Assembly (NCBI GenBank): GCA_026826555.1
Contig: JAKSZT010053881.1
Coordinates: forward strand, 12,081,092 to 12,145,091
From: Tolypeutes matacus
Lineage: Eukaryota > Chordata > Mammalia > Cingulata > Chlamyphoridae
DNA length: 64,000 nt
Direction: 5' to 3'
The translations under genes were made by a program, and so were the position numbers. Of the stretch, positions 1-10,444 are shown piece after piece; the stretch's first letter is position 1; each line of letters starts with the position of its first letter. Below the pieces are notes generated by a model. That model saw nothing but the letters and a program-made list of their open reading frames with translations, was not told the DNA's origin and did not search any database.

Positions 1-760
1 AGGTGCTTTGTATAATTTCAATCTTTTTATATTTATTGAGAGCTGTACTGTGACCTAACATGTGGTCTATCCTGGAGAAAGATCCATGGGCACTTGAGAA
101 GAATGTATAACCCTCTGAGTTTGGATGCAGTGTTCTGTATATGTCTGTTAGGTCTAACTTCTTTATCATATTGTTCAAGTTCTCTGTTTCCTTGTTGAAC
201 TTCTGTCTAGTTGTTCTGTCTAATGATGTGAGAGGGGTGTTGAAGTCTCCGACGATTATTGTAGAAATGTTTATTTCACCCTTCAGTTTTGCCAGAGTTT
301 GTCTCATATATTTTGGGGCACCCTGGTTAGGTGCATAGATATTTATGACTGTTATATCTTCCTGGAGGATCGTCCCTTTTATTAATATATAATGGCCTTC
401 CGCATCTCTTATCACTTTTTTGCATTTGAAGTCTGTTTTGTCTGATATTAGTATAGCTACCCCTGCTCTTTTCTGTTTACTATTCGCATGGAGTATCTTT
501 TTCCAACCTTTTACTTTCAGCCGGTTTGTATCCTTGGGTCTGAGGTGAGTTTCTTGTAAGCAGCATATAGATGGTTCATGTTTATTTATCCATTCTGTCA
601 GCCTGTATCTTTTGATTGGGGAATTTAATCCATTCACATTCAATGATATTACTGAAAATGCACAATTTATTTCCTCCATTTTATTCTTTGGTTTTCATAT
701 GTCATCTTATTTTTGTCTTTCTTTTTTCTCTTTTAGTTATCCTTTCTGCTTTTCTTTCTT

Positions 761-1785
761 CTATACTCTCCTCCAAGCCTCTCTCTCCTGTCTTTTTCTT
801 TCAGGTTCTAAGGCTTCCTTTAATATTTCCTGCAAAGGTGGATTCTTTTTTGCAAACTCTCTTAGTTTCTGTTTGTTTGTGAATACTTTATATTCACCTT
901 CATATTTGAAGGACAGTTTTGCTGGATAAGGAATTCTCGGCTGGCAGTTTTTCTCTTTCAGTTTCCTAATTGTATCATACCACTGTCTTCTCACCTCCAT
1001 GGTTTCTGAAGAGAAATCTGCACAAAGTCTTACTGGACGTCCTTTGTACGTGATCATTTGCTTCTCTCTTGCTGCTCTGAGAATTTTCTCTTTATCTTTT
1101 ATGTTTGACATTCTGAATAATATGTGTCTTGGCATAGGTCTATTTGGATTTATTCTTATTGGGGTACGGTGTGCTTCTTGGACATGTAAGTTCATTTGTT
1201 TCGTGAGAATTGGGAAATTTTCAGCTATTATTTCCTCAAATACTCTTTCTGCCCCTTTTCCTTTCTCTTCTCCTTCTGGAACTCCCATGACACGTATGTT
1301 GTTGCGTTTTGTGTTGTCATTCAACTCTCTGAGCCCCTGCTCAATTTTTTCCATTCTTTTCTCTCTCCAATTTTAGCTGCTCTGTCTTCAGTATCACTTA
1401 TTCTTTCTTCTATCATTTTGAGTCTGCAGTTGTATGCTTCAAATGTATTTTTTGTTTGTTTGTTTATTTTTTTTTTCATTTTTATTCATTAAAATGTATT
1501 TTTGACTTCACCTATTGTGTCTTTCATTCCCATGAACTCCGTTACTTCTCTGTTCAGGGTTTCAAATTCTTCTTTGCATTCGCTCAATGACTTCTTGATG
1601 TCATTGATCTCTTTAACTATATTCTCTTTCATCTCATTAATTTGATTTTGGAAATTTGTGCTCATCTCACTGATTAGTTTTCTCAAATTCTGCATCTCTT
1701 CTGGGACTTTGCTGTATTCCTTTTCTTGGGCCATGTCTTCTATTTTCTTAGTATGGCCCGTAATTTTTTGCTGTTGCTTAGGCAT
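761..1785 (-). pseudogene. L1 ORF1 (RNA-binding chaperone), broken
   Basis: L1 ORF1p is the trimeric RNA-binding protein of the L1 particle. The minus-strand frame 1785-1489 encodes an N-terminal coiled coil (heptads with QNQINEMKENIVKEINDIKK). The frame 1354-761 encodes the RRM-like and C-terminal domains, with RNNIRVMGVPEGEE, MPRHILFRMSN and the RRQWYDTIRKLKEK region near the end. The halves are separated by a short A/T-rich insertion at 1453-1491 that brings in a stop, and by a further 1-bp frame change just upstream of the second frame. Family identity is clear, and it is not expected to be functional. Confidence 0.85.
1441..1503 (-). mobile_element. Micro-insertion with 12-bp target duplication inside L1 ORF1
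   Basis: AAATGTATTTTT occurs at 1441-1452 and again at 1492-1503. Between them lies 39 bp that is almost pure T/G/A tail sequence (TTTGTTTG..., a T run, then a short piece). This looks like a severely 5'-truncated retrotransposition event that left little more than a poly(A) tail. On the minus strand it puts a TAA stop at 1491-1489 in ORF1. Confidence 0.6.
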
Positions 1786-1849
1786 CTGGTTAATTTGTAT
1801 TTTACTTAGATGCTCTATCTCTTTCTCTTTTATGGGGTTTTAGTGGCAG

Positions 1850-2881
1850 GAGGCTGTGAGTTACCACAGCTCTTTGATTTTTGGCTCAACCTTGATTGTT
1901 AGGATTGTTCTGCTTGTTGCTCAAAACTGGGCACTGTATCCAGTAATTGGTTGTAGAGTTGTTTCCTAGGGCCTTGGGCAGGGAGGTTATAGAGGCCAGG
2001 AAAAGCCTCTCTTATTAATTTCTTATATGCACTTCCTTGGTCTGCCAGGAGATGGCACTTGTTGGCAGCTCTCAATTCAATGCCTGGTCGGAGCGTATTT
2101 GTTGTGACACAGGCCAGATCAATGTGATAGAGCTTCCTGGCTGGGGGCTAAGAGCCCTGTGATTCAAACTTTCTGAGACAGTTCTCCAGACTTCTCTGGT
2201 AGCACCCCCTTTTTCCCAGCTAGGAAATATTTCCACTCCCTTCTGAATCCTCAACTATCAGTCCCTGTTAGTAGTGGATGAGATTGCAGGCGCCAAGGCA
2301 AACAATGGCGCAGCCCCACCCAGCCTGGACGGGCTCTCGGGACAGGGCAGACCAAACCTGGGAGTCCAAAGCAGGGTCAGCCCCAGGCTCTCTCTCCCCT
2401 CTCCCGTGGAGTCCTCAACAATTAGTCCGGGCTAGAAGAGAGGGAGGTTGGGAGGGTCGGATTTCTCCAGTCCTTTCTAGGCTCCCAGGGCAAACCGCCG
2501 TGTGGGAGGGTCTGTGGGGCTCCTCAGCCCAAATTTCATGTCAGAACCTGAGTCAGCCTAAGGCTGTGTCCCTCTCTCTCCCCTTTCCGGGAATGGCAGA
2601 TCCCTGAAGCCCCCTTTGTCTGTGGTCACAGGCCCAGAGGCCTGAGAATTCTGAAGAGTGTGGAGGAGGGTGCCGGCAGCAGCAGAAGCTGCTAGTTGCA
2701 ACTCAGGGTTCTGTTGTCGAGATTTCCCTCTTCTGTCCCTCTCTCCTCTGGGTGGTGTGCAGCCTTCACTTGCTGTCCTAAACCCTAGAAGATCTTTTTC
2801 GGGGCTTTTTCCACTTGTCCTCTAGCTATTTTTCTGGAGAAGAGATTCCCGTGTATTACTCGTCCGCCATCTTCCCAGAAG
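1850..2881 (-). promoter_or_regulatory. L1 5'UTR / internal promoter region
   Basis: The stretch upstream of L1 ORF1 is GC-richer than its surroundings and ends, on the minus strand, with a GAAGATGGCGG-like start. That start resembles the YY1-containing 5' end of mammalian L1s, where the internal Pol II promoter sits. Any remaining promoter activity is inference only. Confidence 0.6.
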
Positions 2882-2885
2882 TGTT

Positions 2886-3570
2886 TCATTCTTGATATTT
2901 GTAATTGTGTCTTCTCTCTTTTTTCCTTGTCAGAGTTGCTAGAGGTTTGTCACTTTTATTGATCTTTTCAAAGAACCAAATCTTTGTTTCATTGATTTTC
3001 TTTATTGTTTTTCTGTTTTCAATTTCATTGATTTCTGCCTTTACATTCACTATTTCTTTTCTTCTGCTTGAATTAGGTTTATTTTGCTCTTGTTTTCTCA
3101 GTTCTTTAGGTGGGAACTTAGATTATTGTTTTGATACTTTTCTTCTTTTCTAATGTATGCACTTAGTGCTATAAATTTCCCTCTCAGCACTATTTAGTTA
3201 TGTTGCATTTTCGTTCAATTCAAGGTATTTTTTCCCTTGGAAACTTCCTCTGTGACCTATGAATGTATAAATGTGTGTTGTTTAGTTTCCAAGTGTTTGG
3301 AGATTTTCCTGTTATCTGTTTGTTATTGATTTATAGTTTGATTCCATTTTGGGCAGAGAACACACTTGGTATGATTTCAAAACTTTTAAGTTTTTTGAGT
3401 TTGCTTTATGGTCCAGGATATGGTCTATCTTGTATAATCCTTGGGGCATTTGAAAATCATATGTATTTTGCTATTTTTGAGTGGGATATTATAAAAACAT
3501 TGATTAGATCCTGTTGTTGATGATGTTATTGACTCCTTCTATTTCCTTGCTGATTTTTTGTGTTCTATCA
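2886..3570 (-). mobile_element. Older L1 ORF2 fragment, antisense
   Basis: The + strand carries antisense L1 reverse-transcriptase-region text (for example 'ttgatcttttcaaagaacc', 'gtgctataaatttccctctc', 'ttggagattttcctgt'). It is more diverged than the L1 to its left and has no long open frame on the minus strand. Confidence 0.75.
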
Positions 3571-3999
3571 ATTCTTGAGAAAGAGTTTGGAACAAAGGGA
3601 GAACTAAGGCAGTATCTGGGGACAAAGATGGGAGTAGGAACCAAAGAGAAGACCTAAATGTCAGCATATGCTAAAGGAGCAAGCTTGTCTATTGGAAAGG
3701 AAGGGAGGGAGCTGCTAAGAGTAGCAAGCTGGTTGGAACAGAAATATCAGAAATGCTTAATCTGGTTCATTATACAAAGTTAATATTGTCTTTTCTTTTA
3801 GTTAAACAGTTTAATAGGAAATCAGTTAAGGCTTCTAATCACTGACATCTGCAAAGAGTGAAGAGCTCAGGGATAACAATCAATATTTATCTTGTAAGTA
3901 TGTGTGTTTTTGTATTATGTTTTATGTGCTTCTCTCATTGGTCTTATATGTTTGCTTGTTTCTCAGCTAATCTACAAATCTCTCAAAGGGAAGTTACAG
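3571..3999. other. No gene or clear repeat recognised
   Basis: A/G-rich then T-rich sequence without an exon-like open frame or splice-flanked block. I see nothing I can assign. Confidence 0.5.
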
Positions 4000-4325
4000 A
4001 CAAGTTGGAAGTTACAGGCAAGCTGGCCTAAGCAGAGAGCTGGCCCACGTGGAATGCTGGCCTGTGCAGAGAACTGGCGCAGCAAGATGACACAACAAAA
4101 AGAGACACAGAGGAGAGACAATAAGAGACGCAGCAGACCAGAGAGCTGAGGTAGCACAAGAGATTGAGTCCCACTCCAGAAGGTCCCAGGGTCAGTTCTC
4201 AGTGCCACCTAAGGAGAAGACAAGCAGACACAGAAGAGCACACAGAGAGCAGACAGTGAGTGCAAAACAACAAGGGGGTGGAGAGTGGAATAAATAAATA
4301 AAAATAAATCCTAAAAAAAAAAAAA
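4000..4325 (+). mobile_element. DAS-type tRNA-derived SINE, + strand
   Basis: Contains the long-form SINE body seen elsewhere here: 'gatgacacaac' and 'agagacacagagg' segments, a 'ctgaggtagcac' link, and a second tRNA-like unit ending 'cagtgccacctaa'. Then come 'cagacacagaagagcac', 'gcagacagtgagtgc', 'aaataaataaaaataaatc' and a poly(A). The first tRNA head is diverged or missing, so the left boundary is approximate. Confidence 0.75.
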
Positions 4326-4690
4326 TGCTTTGTACTAATGTTAATGTTTTCCTACGAATCAGATCAGATCCATGGTCCTAGATGGGAACAAAATGGTTTC
4401 CATTCTGGGACTAGATGATCTCTTGAGGTTCTTTTAGAGATATGAAAAGCAGCTAATGACAAAATAATGAGTTCTATTTCCACATGATTTGCAAGTTATA
4501 TGCTCAAGCATTTTTGATAGGTCAGAGATGTTGTGTGGCTGATACTTTGAGAAAAAAAATTCTATTTTTCTTTATAGATAAATTTTTTTAGGATGGATTT
4601 ATTTATACTGGTTTCTTATTTGATTTCTGGATTCAACAATAAGGCTCCTGCTTAAGCACAAATATTTTTCATTTCTACATTGAATGCATT
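4326..4690. other. No gene or clear repeat recognised
   Basis: A/T-rich non-coding sequence between a SINE and an L1 3' end. Nothing identifiable. Confidence 0.5.
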
Positions 4691-5850
4691 TTCTCATAGC
4701 ATTTTTTCTAAAACTTTTTATTTTGAAAGCATTTTAGATTTACAGATGAGTTGCAAAGATAGTACAAATAGTTCTTGTATACCCTTCACCCACTTTCACT
4801 TGGTGTTACTGTCATACCTAAGTATGGTATATTTATCAAAACTAAGAAATCACCATTGACACATCATTATTAACTAATATAGGCTTTACTCAAATTTCAA
4901 CAGCTTTTCCGTTTATATTCTTTTCTTGTTCCACTATTTAGAGGGACACCACACTGAATTAAGTCATTTTGCATCCTTAGTTTCCTTCAACCTGTGACAG
5001 CTTCTCAGTCTTTCTTTGTTTTCCCCATAGCTTGGGCATAGAGTTCCTTGTAAAGCTTTTGAACTTTTGCTGATGTAGTTAAGAAATGGATCTCAATATT
5101 GTTTATTTTGCACTTCTCTTATTATGAGTGAAGTTGCTTCCAATAATATTTAAAAGCCATTTTTGTATCTCTTTTGTATATTGACTGTTTTTGTCATTGC
5201 CTATTTTTCTAAAACATTTTTATTTTATTTTTTCCTCAAAATTTTACAAGCTCTTTAGAAATTGGGAATATTAGCTCTTTACCTGCAATATTGTTGGCAA
5301 ATATTTTCTTCCACTTTGTCATTTGTCTTTTGACTTTGCTTATGGTTTTATTTTTTTATTAATTATATTTATCAATATTTTCCTTTATTGCATATAGATT
5401 TTTAGTCATAGTTAGAAATTCTTTCCTGACACATAGGTTATGGAAGAATTCATCTGTTTTTCTTGTGGTATTTGTATAGTTTTTTTACATTTAGATCTTT
5501 GACCCATTTGGTTTGTGTGTGGTGTGAGATACAGACCTAAATTTATCTTTTTATCAAATGGTTATCCAGTTATCTCAACACCATTAATTAAAAAAGCAAA
5601 ACCTATGTTTGCCCTCATCATATGTGATACTACCATTATCATATGCTAGATTTTTTAATGTAGTTGCGTCTCTTTCTGGACTTTATACTCTATTCATCTG
5701 GTCTATCTATTCATGTGCCAGTACTATCCTGTTTTAAGTATAGAGTCTTTTTTGTCTGTTTTATTATCTGATCTCCTTTTCATCTCTTCTTGTGTGTTTA
5801 TTTTCCTATGTGGAGTTGAGTATTAACTTGTCTACTTCCATTTTTTAAAC

Positions 5851-6350
5851 AAGCTCATTGGATCCTCAGGATTGGGGAATGAACTATGGACTAAAATAGA
5901 CTTACGGGTATTCAACTATAGACTTATTGTGATTCTAGCAATGGAAGAAATATTGATGTGGAGGCAGTGGCCACTGAAGGTTCTGAGGGGAAGGAGAGGG
6001 AAAAACAGGTGTAAAACGGGGGCATTTTCAGGACTTGGGAATTGTCCTGAATGACATTACAACAGATACAGTCCATTATATATTTTTCCATAACCTACAG
6101 AATTGAGTGGGAGAGAATGTAAACTACAATGTAGACTATAATCCATGCTTAGTGGCAATGGTCCAAAATGTGTATAACAATTGCAATGAATGTACCACAC
6201 TAATGAAAGATGTTGTTAATGTGGGAAAATGTGGGAGGTGTGGGAAGTGGGGCATATGGGAATCTCCTATATATTCTTTGTAACATTTATGTAATCTAAG
6301 TATCTTTTTTAAAAAAATGAAAAGTCAAAAAAAAAAAAAAGCTCATTGGA
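5851..6350 (+). mobile_element. 5'-truncated L1 3' end with 12-bp target duplication
   Basis: AAGCTCATTGGA at 5851-5862 is repeated at 6339-6350. Between them is a + strand L1-type 3'UTR ('gcaatgaatgtaccacactaatg', 'gggcatatgggaatctcc') ending in an A run. The direct repeats and tail are hallmarks of target-primed reverse transcription. It lies inside an older antisense L1, so it is the younger of the two. Confidence 0.85.
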
Positions 6351-6704
6351 ATTTTTCTTGAAATTGCATTGTTTATAAATTACTTAGGGAGAACTGCCAT
6401 ATTGATGATGTTGATACATCCTAACCAAGAACAAGGGATGACTTTCTTGTTCAAGTCACTTTTGTGTCTTTCAGGGATGTTTTATAGTTTTCTTCATTTA
6501 GGTTTTGAACATTTGTTATGATGTACATTCTTAAACACTTAATCCTTTTATTGCTATTTTAAGAGGGGTTTTCTCATCCATTATATCTTCCAGTGGTTAT
6601 TTGTGTATATGAATGCTATTGATTTTTGTATGTTTATTTAATATCCTCCTACCTTGCATAATGATTTTATGTTTGAGTTAATTTTATCATTGACTGTCTA
6701 GGCC

Positions 6705-6945
6705 AGGGATTGGCAAATATTTGTGTAAATGGCTGTAGAGTAAATATGTTAGGCCTTGAGGATCACATGGTCTCTAACATTACTACTCTACTCTGCTATA
6801 GTGGAAAAGCAGCCATAGATAGATCACAAACAAAAGGGCATTTTAAAATAAGTGTTTTCATTTTTTTAAACATTATTTTCAAAAAAAGGCAATGGCCTGG
6901 ACTTCATTTGTGGGCCACTGACTATCACCTATTCTAGGATTTTCC
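6705..6945. mobile_element. hAT-type miniature DNA transposon (MITE) fossil
   Basis: 'ccagggattggcaaatattt...' through 'gtaaatatgttaggccttg' and 'gaaaagcagccatagat' to 'gtgggccactgact' matches, from memory, the mammalian non-autonomous hAT elements that begin CAGGGGTCGGCAAAC. L1 sequence resumes on both sides. 'gtctagg' and 'ttctagg' flank it as a possible decayed target duplication. Confidence 0.65.
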
Positions 6946-7110
6946 AGGGTATATCATCATGTCATTAGCAATTAGATAGATTCCCTTCTTTTCCAACTCT
7001 TATGCCTATAATTGTTTTCCCTAGTTTGATTGCATTGCTAGTCTTTATAGAACAATGTTAAATAGTAGTGGAGATAGTCGACAGCCATACCTTGTTCCTG
7101 ATTTTTGTTT

Positions 7111-7640
7111 CCCCATTAAGCAAGAAGCTGACTATAGGGTTGAGATACATATATTTTACCATGTAGCGGAAATATCCAATGCATAAAGCTGCTTCAAGAG
7201 ATACTATCTGGGGCATTAGGAAGAAACAATTAATTAAGACCAAGAGGATAGAATAAACAGACCAAGAAATGGACTTAACTCCCCAAGCAAAACAAGCAAA
7301 CAAAAGCAAACAAGAAACAAACAAACAAACAAAAAAACAAATGAAAAATCAAACCTTCTTAAAGATCAGAAATTTGTAGTCAAGTCAACTTTCATATGTA
7401 TAGTTTTCTTAAGGAAGATATATTTAATTTTAATTTTCTATGCATAAATTAAATCATTTAATAAATCTCTATTCTTTATATTGTGAATTTTTATTTATTT
7501 TCAGATACTTTTTGTTGTTGTTTATAAAACATTAATTTTACAACTTTTAAACAGAATGTCTGAGTCTAGGTGGATACCAACAATGATTGCATTATTATCT
7601 GAATGAGTCTTACCATAGAGGAAGGAAGTGGGAAGAGTAT
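7111..7640. other. Low-complexity A/T- and CAAA-rich stretch
   Basis: Includes a (CAAA)n-like run at about 7277-7345. No gene features. The left edge may still be decayed L1. Confidence 0.5.
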
Positions 7641-7644
7641 AGAA

Positions 7645-7745
7645 ACAGGTGATGGAACAGGAACAATTACACTGACTCTGCCATTAGCTATAGAACATTG
7701 AGCAGGTCACTTCACCTCTCCAGTACTCAGTTTTTTCGTCTCAAA
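7645..7745 (+). repeat. MIR-like SINE fragment
   Basis: 'actctgccattagctatag...gagcaggtcacttcacctctccagtactcagttttttc' has the conserved MIR core order (chronic tRNA-SINE 'cttaacctctctg...tcagtttcctcatc' region), diverged. Confidence 0.6.
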
Positions 7746-7756
7746 GGACATGGGAA

Positions 7757-7954
7757 TTTTTTTTTTTTTAGGAGATACAGGGTTCCCAGGACCTTGTACA
7801 TGGGAATCAGGTGCTCAACCACTAAGCTACATCTGCTCCCCAATAAGAGTTGGTTTTTTCATTTGTTTTGTTTTTAGGCGGTACTAGGGATCGAAGCCAG
7901 GACTTTGTACATGGGAAGCAGGTCCTTAGCCACTTGAGCTACATCCACTCCCTG
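7757..7954 (-). mobile_element. Tandem DAS-type tRNA SINE, antisense
   Basis: Two antisense tRNA-like units ('caggtgctcaaccactaagctacatctgctcccc' and 'caggtccttagccacttgagctacatccactccc') follow a T run. GGACATGGGA at 7747-7756 recurs at 7955-7964, so the pair appears to have been inserted as one event into a MaLR-like LTR. Confidence 0.8.
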
Positions 7955-8553
7955 GACATGGGACTTTTGATGAGGTTACTTCAGTTAAGCTGTGGTCCAA
8001 CTCAATCAGGATGGGTCTTAATCTTATTACTGGAGTCCCTTACAAGCAGAATAAAATTCAGACAGAGAAAGGGAAAGCCATAGAGGCAGCAGCCAGAAGC
8101 TGAAATCAACAGAACTCTGAAGAGAAGGGAGAGGCCAGGAGAAGCCATCATGTGTGTTGCTACATGACAGAAAAGCTAAGCATTAAGGATTGCGGGCAGC
8201 CAGCCCTAGAATGCCACAGTCTTCAGGAAGAAAGCATTGCCTTGAAGATGATGCCTTTTTTTGTTTGTTTGTTTTTGTTTTTTGTTTGTTTGTTTTTAAC
8301 AGTCTTATTTATTTATTTATTTATTTATTTTATTTTATTTTATTTTTATTTTTTACCGGGAGGTACCGGGGTTCGATCCCCGGTCTCTCCATATGGTAGA
8401 CGGACGCCGAACCTTTTGAGCCACATCCGTTTCCCGAAGATGATGCCTTGATTTGGACTTTTCCTAGCCTCAAAACCATGAACCAACAAATTCCTATTGT
8501 TTAAACCTTCCCATTGCTTGGTATTTGCTTGAGTACCCAAGGAAACTAAAACA
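7955..8553 (+). mobile_element. MaLR-type (MST/THE1-like) LTR, + strand
   Basis: 'cttttgatgaggttacttcagttaagctgtggtcc', 'gcagccagaagctgaaatcaac', 'atttggacttttcctagcctcaaaacc' and the terminal 'aaggaaactaaaaca' follow the order of MaLR LTRs in sense orientation. The LTR end (ACA) is at 8553. The start lies left of the SINE pair at 7757 and is not clear. A SINE at 8256-8435 interrupts it. Confidence 0.7.
8244..8447 (-). mobile_element. DAS tRNA SINE, antisense, with target duplication
   Basis: GAAGATGATGCC at 8244-8255 and 8436-8447 flank the SINE. After a (TTTG)n/(TTTA)n-type tail comes the antisense tRNA-like core with a B-box complement 'ggttcgatcccc', 'ccatatggtagacgg' and 'gagccacatccg'. 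The A/T tail has expanded into a tetranucleotide microsatellite. Confidence 0.9.
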
Positions 8554-8559
8554 TGGGCC

Positions 8560-8721
8560 CTATCCTAAAGGAACTCCACTGTCTGAGATAGGCAGAAGTC
8601 AAGTAAATAAACAATACAGAGTGATAACTGGTATTGTAGACAAGCAGAAAAAAAATTTTATCTTGACATGGCAATGGAGATAAACAGACTCAAAAAGTTA
8701 ACTAAACCAAGTCTTGAAGGC

Positions 8722-8752
<31 letters not shown>

Positions 8753-9150
8753 ATCCCACATATATATATCAGGATTGGGACGGGAGATTAGAGGTTAGAA
8801 TTTTTTATAACCAGACTGCAAAGGCTGGGCAGAGCATGTCTTAACAAGAGACTGCATGTAATTCCACATGGCTGGGTGAGTAGGAGAAGAGGTAGGCAAG
8901 GACCAGATCTTGAAAAGCATTCTTCATCCTAAAATTAGTATTTTATTCTTAATGGAATGGAGTAGCTGAAGAATTTTAGATGAAGACTGACACAATCATA
9001 TTTGTGTTTTATATAAAGAGCTCTGGCGGAGGTGGACAATATGGATTTGAGGGAAATAGCCTGGAAGCAGACAGAGACCACAAGGCTTCTCGTGTTAAAA
9101 TGCAACAAGAATCTGATAAACCTGCTTGCATTCATCTTCAATTATCCATT
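8560..9150 (+). repeat. Old LINE 3'UTR-like repeat
   Basis: Phrases such as 'ctggctgggtgag...aggtaggcaaggaccagatcttgaaaagcattc' and 'attttattcttaatggaatgg' and 'gaagactgacacaatcat' match the ancient L1M-type 3'UTR pattern I recognise in mammals. Another copy seems to lie at about 32.6-33.5 kb. Confidence 0.55.
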
Positions 9151-9260
9151 GTTACCTTCTTTCTTTTCCCATACTCATTTCACCCATACTTTCCTTCTTA
9201 AAACTTCTAAGACATTTTTGTCTATAATAATTTTTACACAACTACAGGCCACCTAATATA

Positions 9261-9917
9261 GTTTGTTGTTGTTGTTTTAAGTTTTTATTTCATAATTATA
9301 AACTTAGCTCTGCAATCCAGCTGCACTTGGAAGGGGAAGATAATGTGAAACCCAAAGAACTGCAGCAAGAGCACAAAGATTATAGGATACTGAGAGCAGA
9401 CCTGGAGGTGGTGGGGTGCTCTCCTGAGCTACAGAAGGAATGATCTGGTGGTTAAGACAAAACACAAATCAAATTTGTTAGACTCGTCCACAGTCAGCAA
9501 TGGTGATCTTCTTGCTGGTCTTGCCATTTCTGGACCCAAAGCACTCCATGGCTTCCACAATATTCATGCCCTCTTTCACCTTGCCAAAGACCACAAGCTT
9601 GACATCCAACCACTCAGTCTTAGCAATGCAGATGAAAAGCTGGGAGTCATTTGTGTTGGGTCCAGCATTGGCCCTGGACAAGGTGCCAGGACCTGTATGC
9701 TTCAGGATGAAGTTTTCATCATCAAACTTCTCCCTGTATATGAACTTGTCCCCAGTGTCATTATGGTGTGTGAAGTCACCACCCTGGCACATAAGCCCGG
9801 GAATAATTCTGTGAGAGCAGGAACCCTTATAACCAAATCCTTTCTCCCCAGTGTTCAGGACACAAAAATTTTCTGCTGTCTTTGGAACTTTGTCTGCAAA
9901 CAGCTCAAAGGATGCCG
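9261..9917 (-). pseudogene. PPIA: PPIA (cyclophilin A) processed pseudogene, 5'-truncated
   Basis: Minus strand. Cyclophilin A is a cytosolic peptidyl-prolyl cis-trans isomerase. The frame is open from codon ~21 (9912) to a stop at about 9478, with no introns. It shows [36 protein letters not shown] and [13 protein letters not shown]. The first ~20 codons, including the start, are absent where a SINE begins. The catalytic-pocket arginine of HRIIPG and the TEWLD tryptophan persist, but the histidine after 'DGK' in the active family is Leu here, and the C-terminus is altered (...DCGRV). A 3'UTR follows, with AATAAA at 9289-9284 and a decayed A tail to about 9261. No promoter or ATG, so a dead retrocopy. 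Confidence 0.95.
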
Positions 9918-10097
9918 ACAGACCTCACATGTGGGAAGCCAGTGCTCAACTGCTCAGCCTCATCAGCTCCCCTAAGTTGACTTTTTTGTTTGTTTGCTTG
10001 TTTTTTTTTTTTTTTTAAGGAGGCACCAGGGACTAAATCTGGGAACTCCAATGTGGGAAGCAGGTGCTCGGTTGCTTGAGCTATATCCACTCCCTAT
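9918..10097 (-). mobile_element. DAS tRNA SINE, antisense, tandem units
   Basis: Two antisense tRNA-like units ('cacatgtgggaagccagtgctcaac...' and 'caatgtgggaagcaggtgctcggttgcttgagc') are separated by a T run and 'ggaggcaccagggacta'. It abuts the truncated 5' end of the PPIA pseudogene. Confidence 0.8.
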
Positions 10098-10440
10098 TCA
10101 TGGCTTTTGATAGTCAAAACTCAAAACCACTGAGACTAGGGTCTAAGGAGACTAACAAGAGCCTACCAGAGACTGGAGGAGAGAGGAGTTCTTTGGCTAC
10201 ATGGTGCATGAGGTCAACAGGATACTAGATCAGTAGATCCCAGCCTCACTAATGATACTCATGACCCTCTCACTGCAAGGAAGGAGCCATAAAGGCTGGG
10301 ATGATAACACCTTAGTCACAGCTGGTGTAGACAGATGACTGGTAAATGGAGGGGCCTCCACAATGCCCTAATGATGTATTAGACCCCCAACCTTGACACA
10401 ATCCCAAAGGAAGGAAAGTCTGAGAAGACTGTGTTTATCT
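10098..10440. other. No gene or clear repeat recognised
   Basis: Mixed-composition non-coding sequence. The 'ggctacatggtgcatgaggtc' and 'ggctgggatgataacacc' stretches look repeat-like, but I cannot assign them. Confidence 0.4.
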
Positions 10441-10444
10441 CTTT

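Larger units (their letters stand above)
1..2881 (-). mobile_element. LINE-1, 5' portion (5'UTR, ORF1, start of ORF2), antisense
   Basis: Read on the minus strand, this runs from an L1 5' end near 2881 (a start resembling GAAGATGGCGGACGAG) through a GC-rich 5'UTR (about 2881-1850), ORF1 (about 1785-761) and into the ORF2 endonuclease region (about 650-1), leaving the window at the left edge. On the + strand the ORF2 part shows the typical antisense-L1 text about 'gtgttgaagtctcc' and 'taatggccttc'. Both reading frames contain breaks, so I judge it inactive. It appears inserted into an older L1 fragment that begins at about 2886. Confidence 0.9.
4691..7110 (-). mobile_element. Old L1 3' half, antisense, split by two insertions
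   Basis: The + strand starts with an L1 3'UTR-like block ('acttttattttgaaagc...', 'cccttcacccactttcac') and continues through antisense ORF2 C-terminal and RT text up to about 7110. It is interrupted by a + strand L1 tail (5863-6338) and an hAT-like miniature element (about 6705-6945), with L1 sequence resuming after each. Many stops, ancient. Confidence 0.8.

Noticed and set aside
8314..8435. tRNA-Ala-like sequence with B-box, as if a tRNA gene
   Set aside because: Same core recurs many times with poly(A) tails and target duplications; it is a tRNA-derived SINE, and the cloverleaf is not complete.
9448..9975. 175-codon + strand frame
   Set aside because: It is the shadow of the PPIA pseudogene on the opposite strand.
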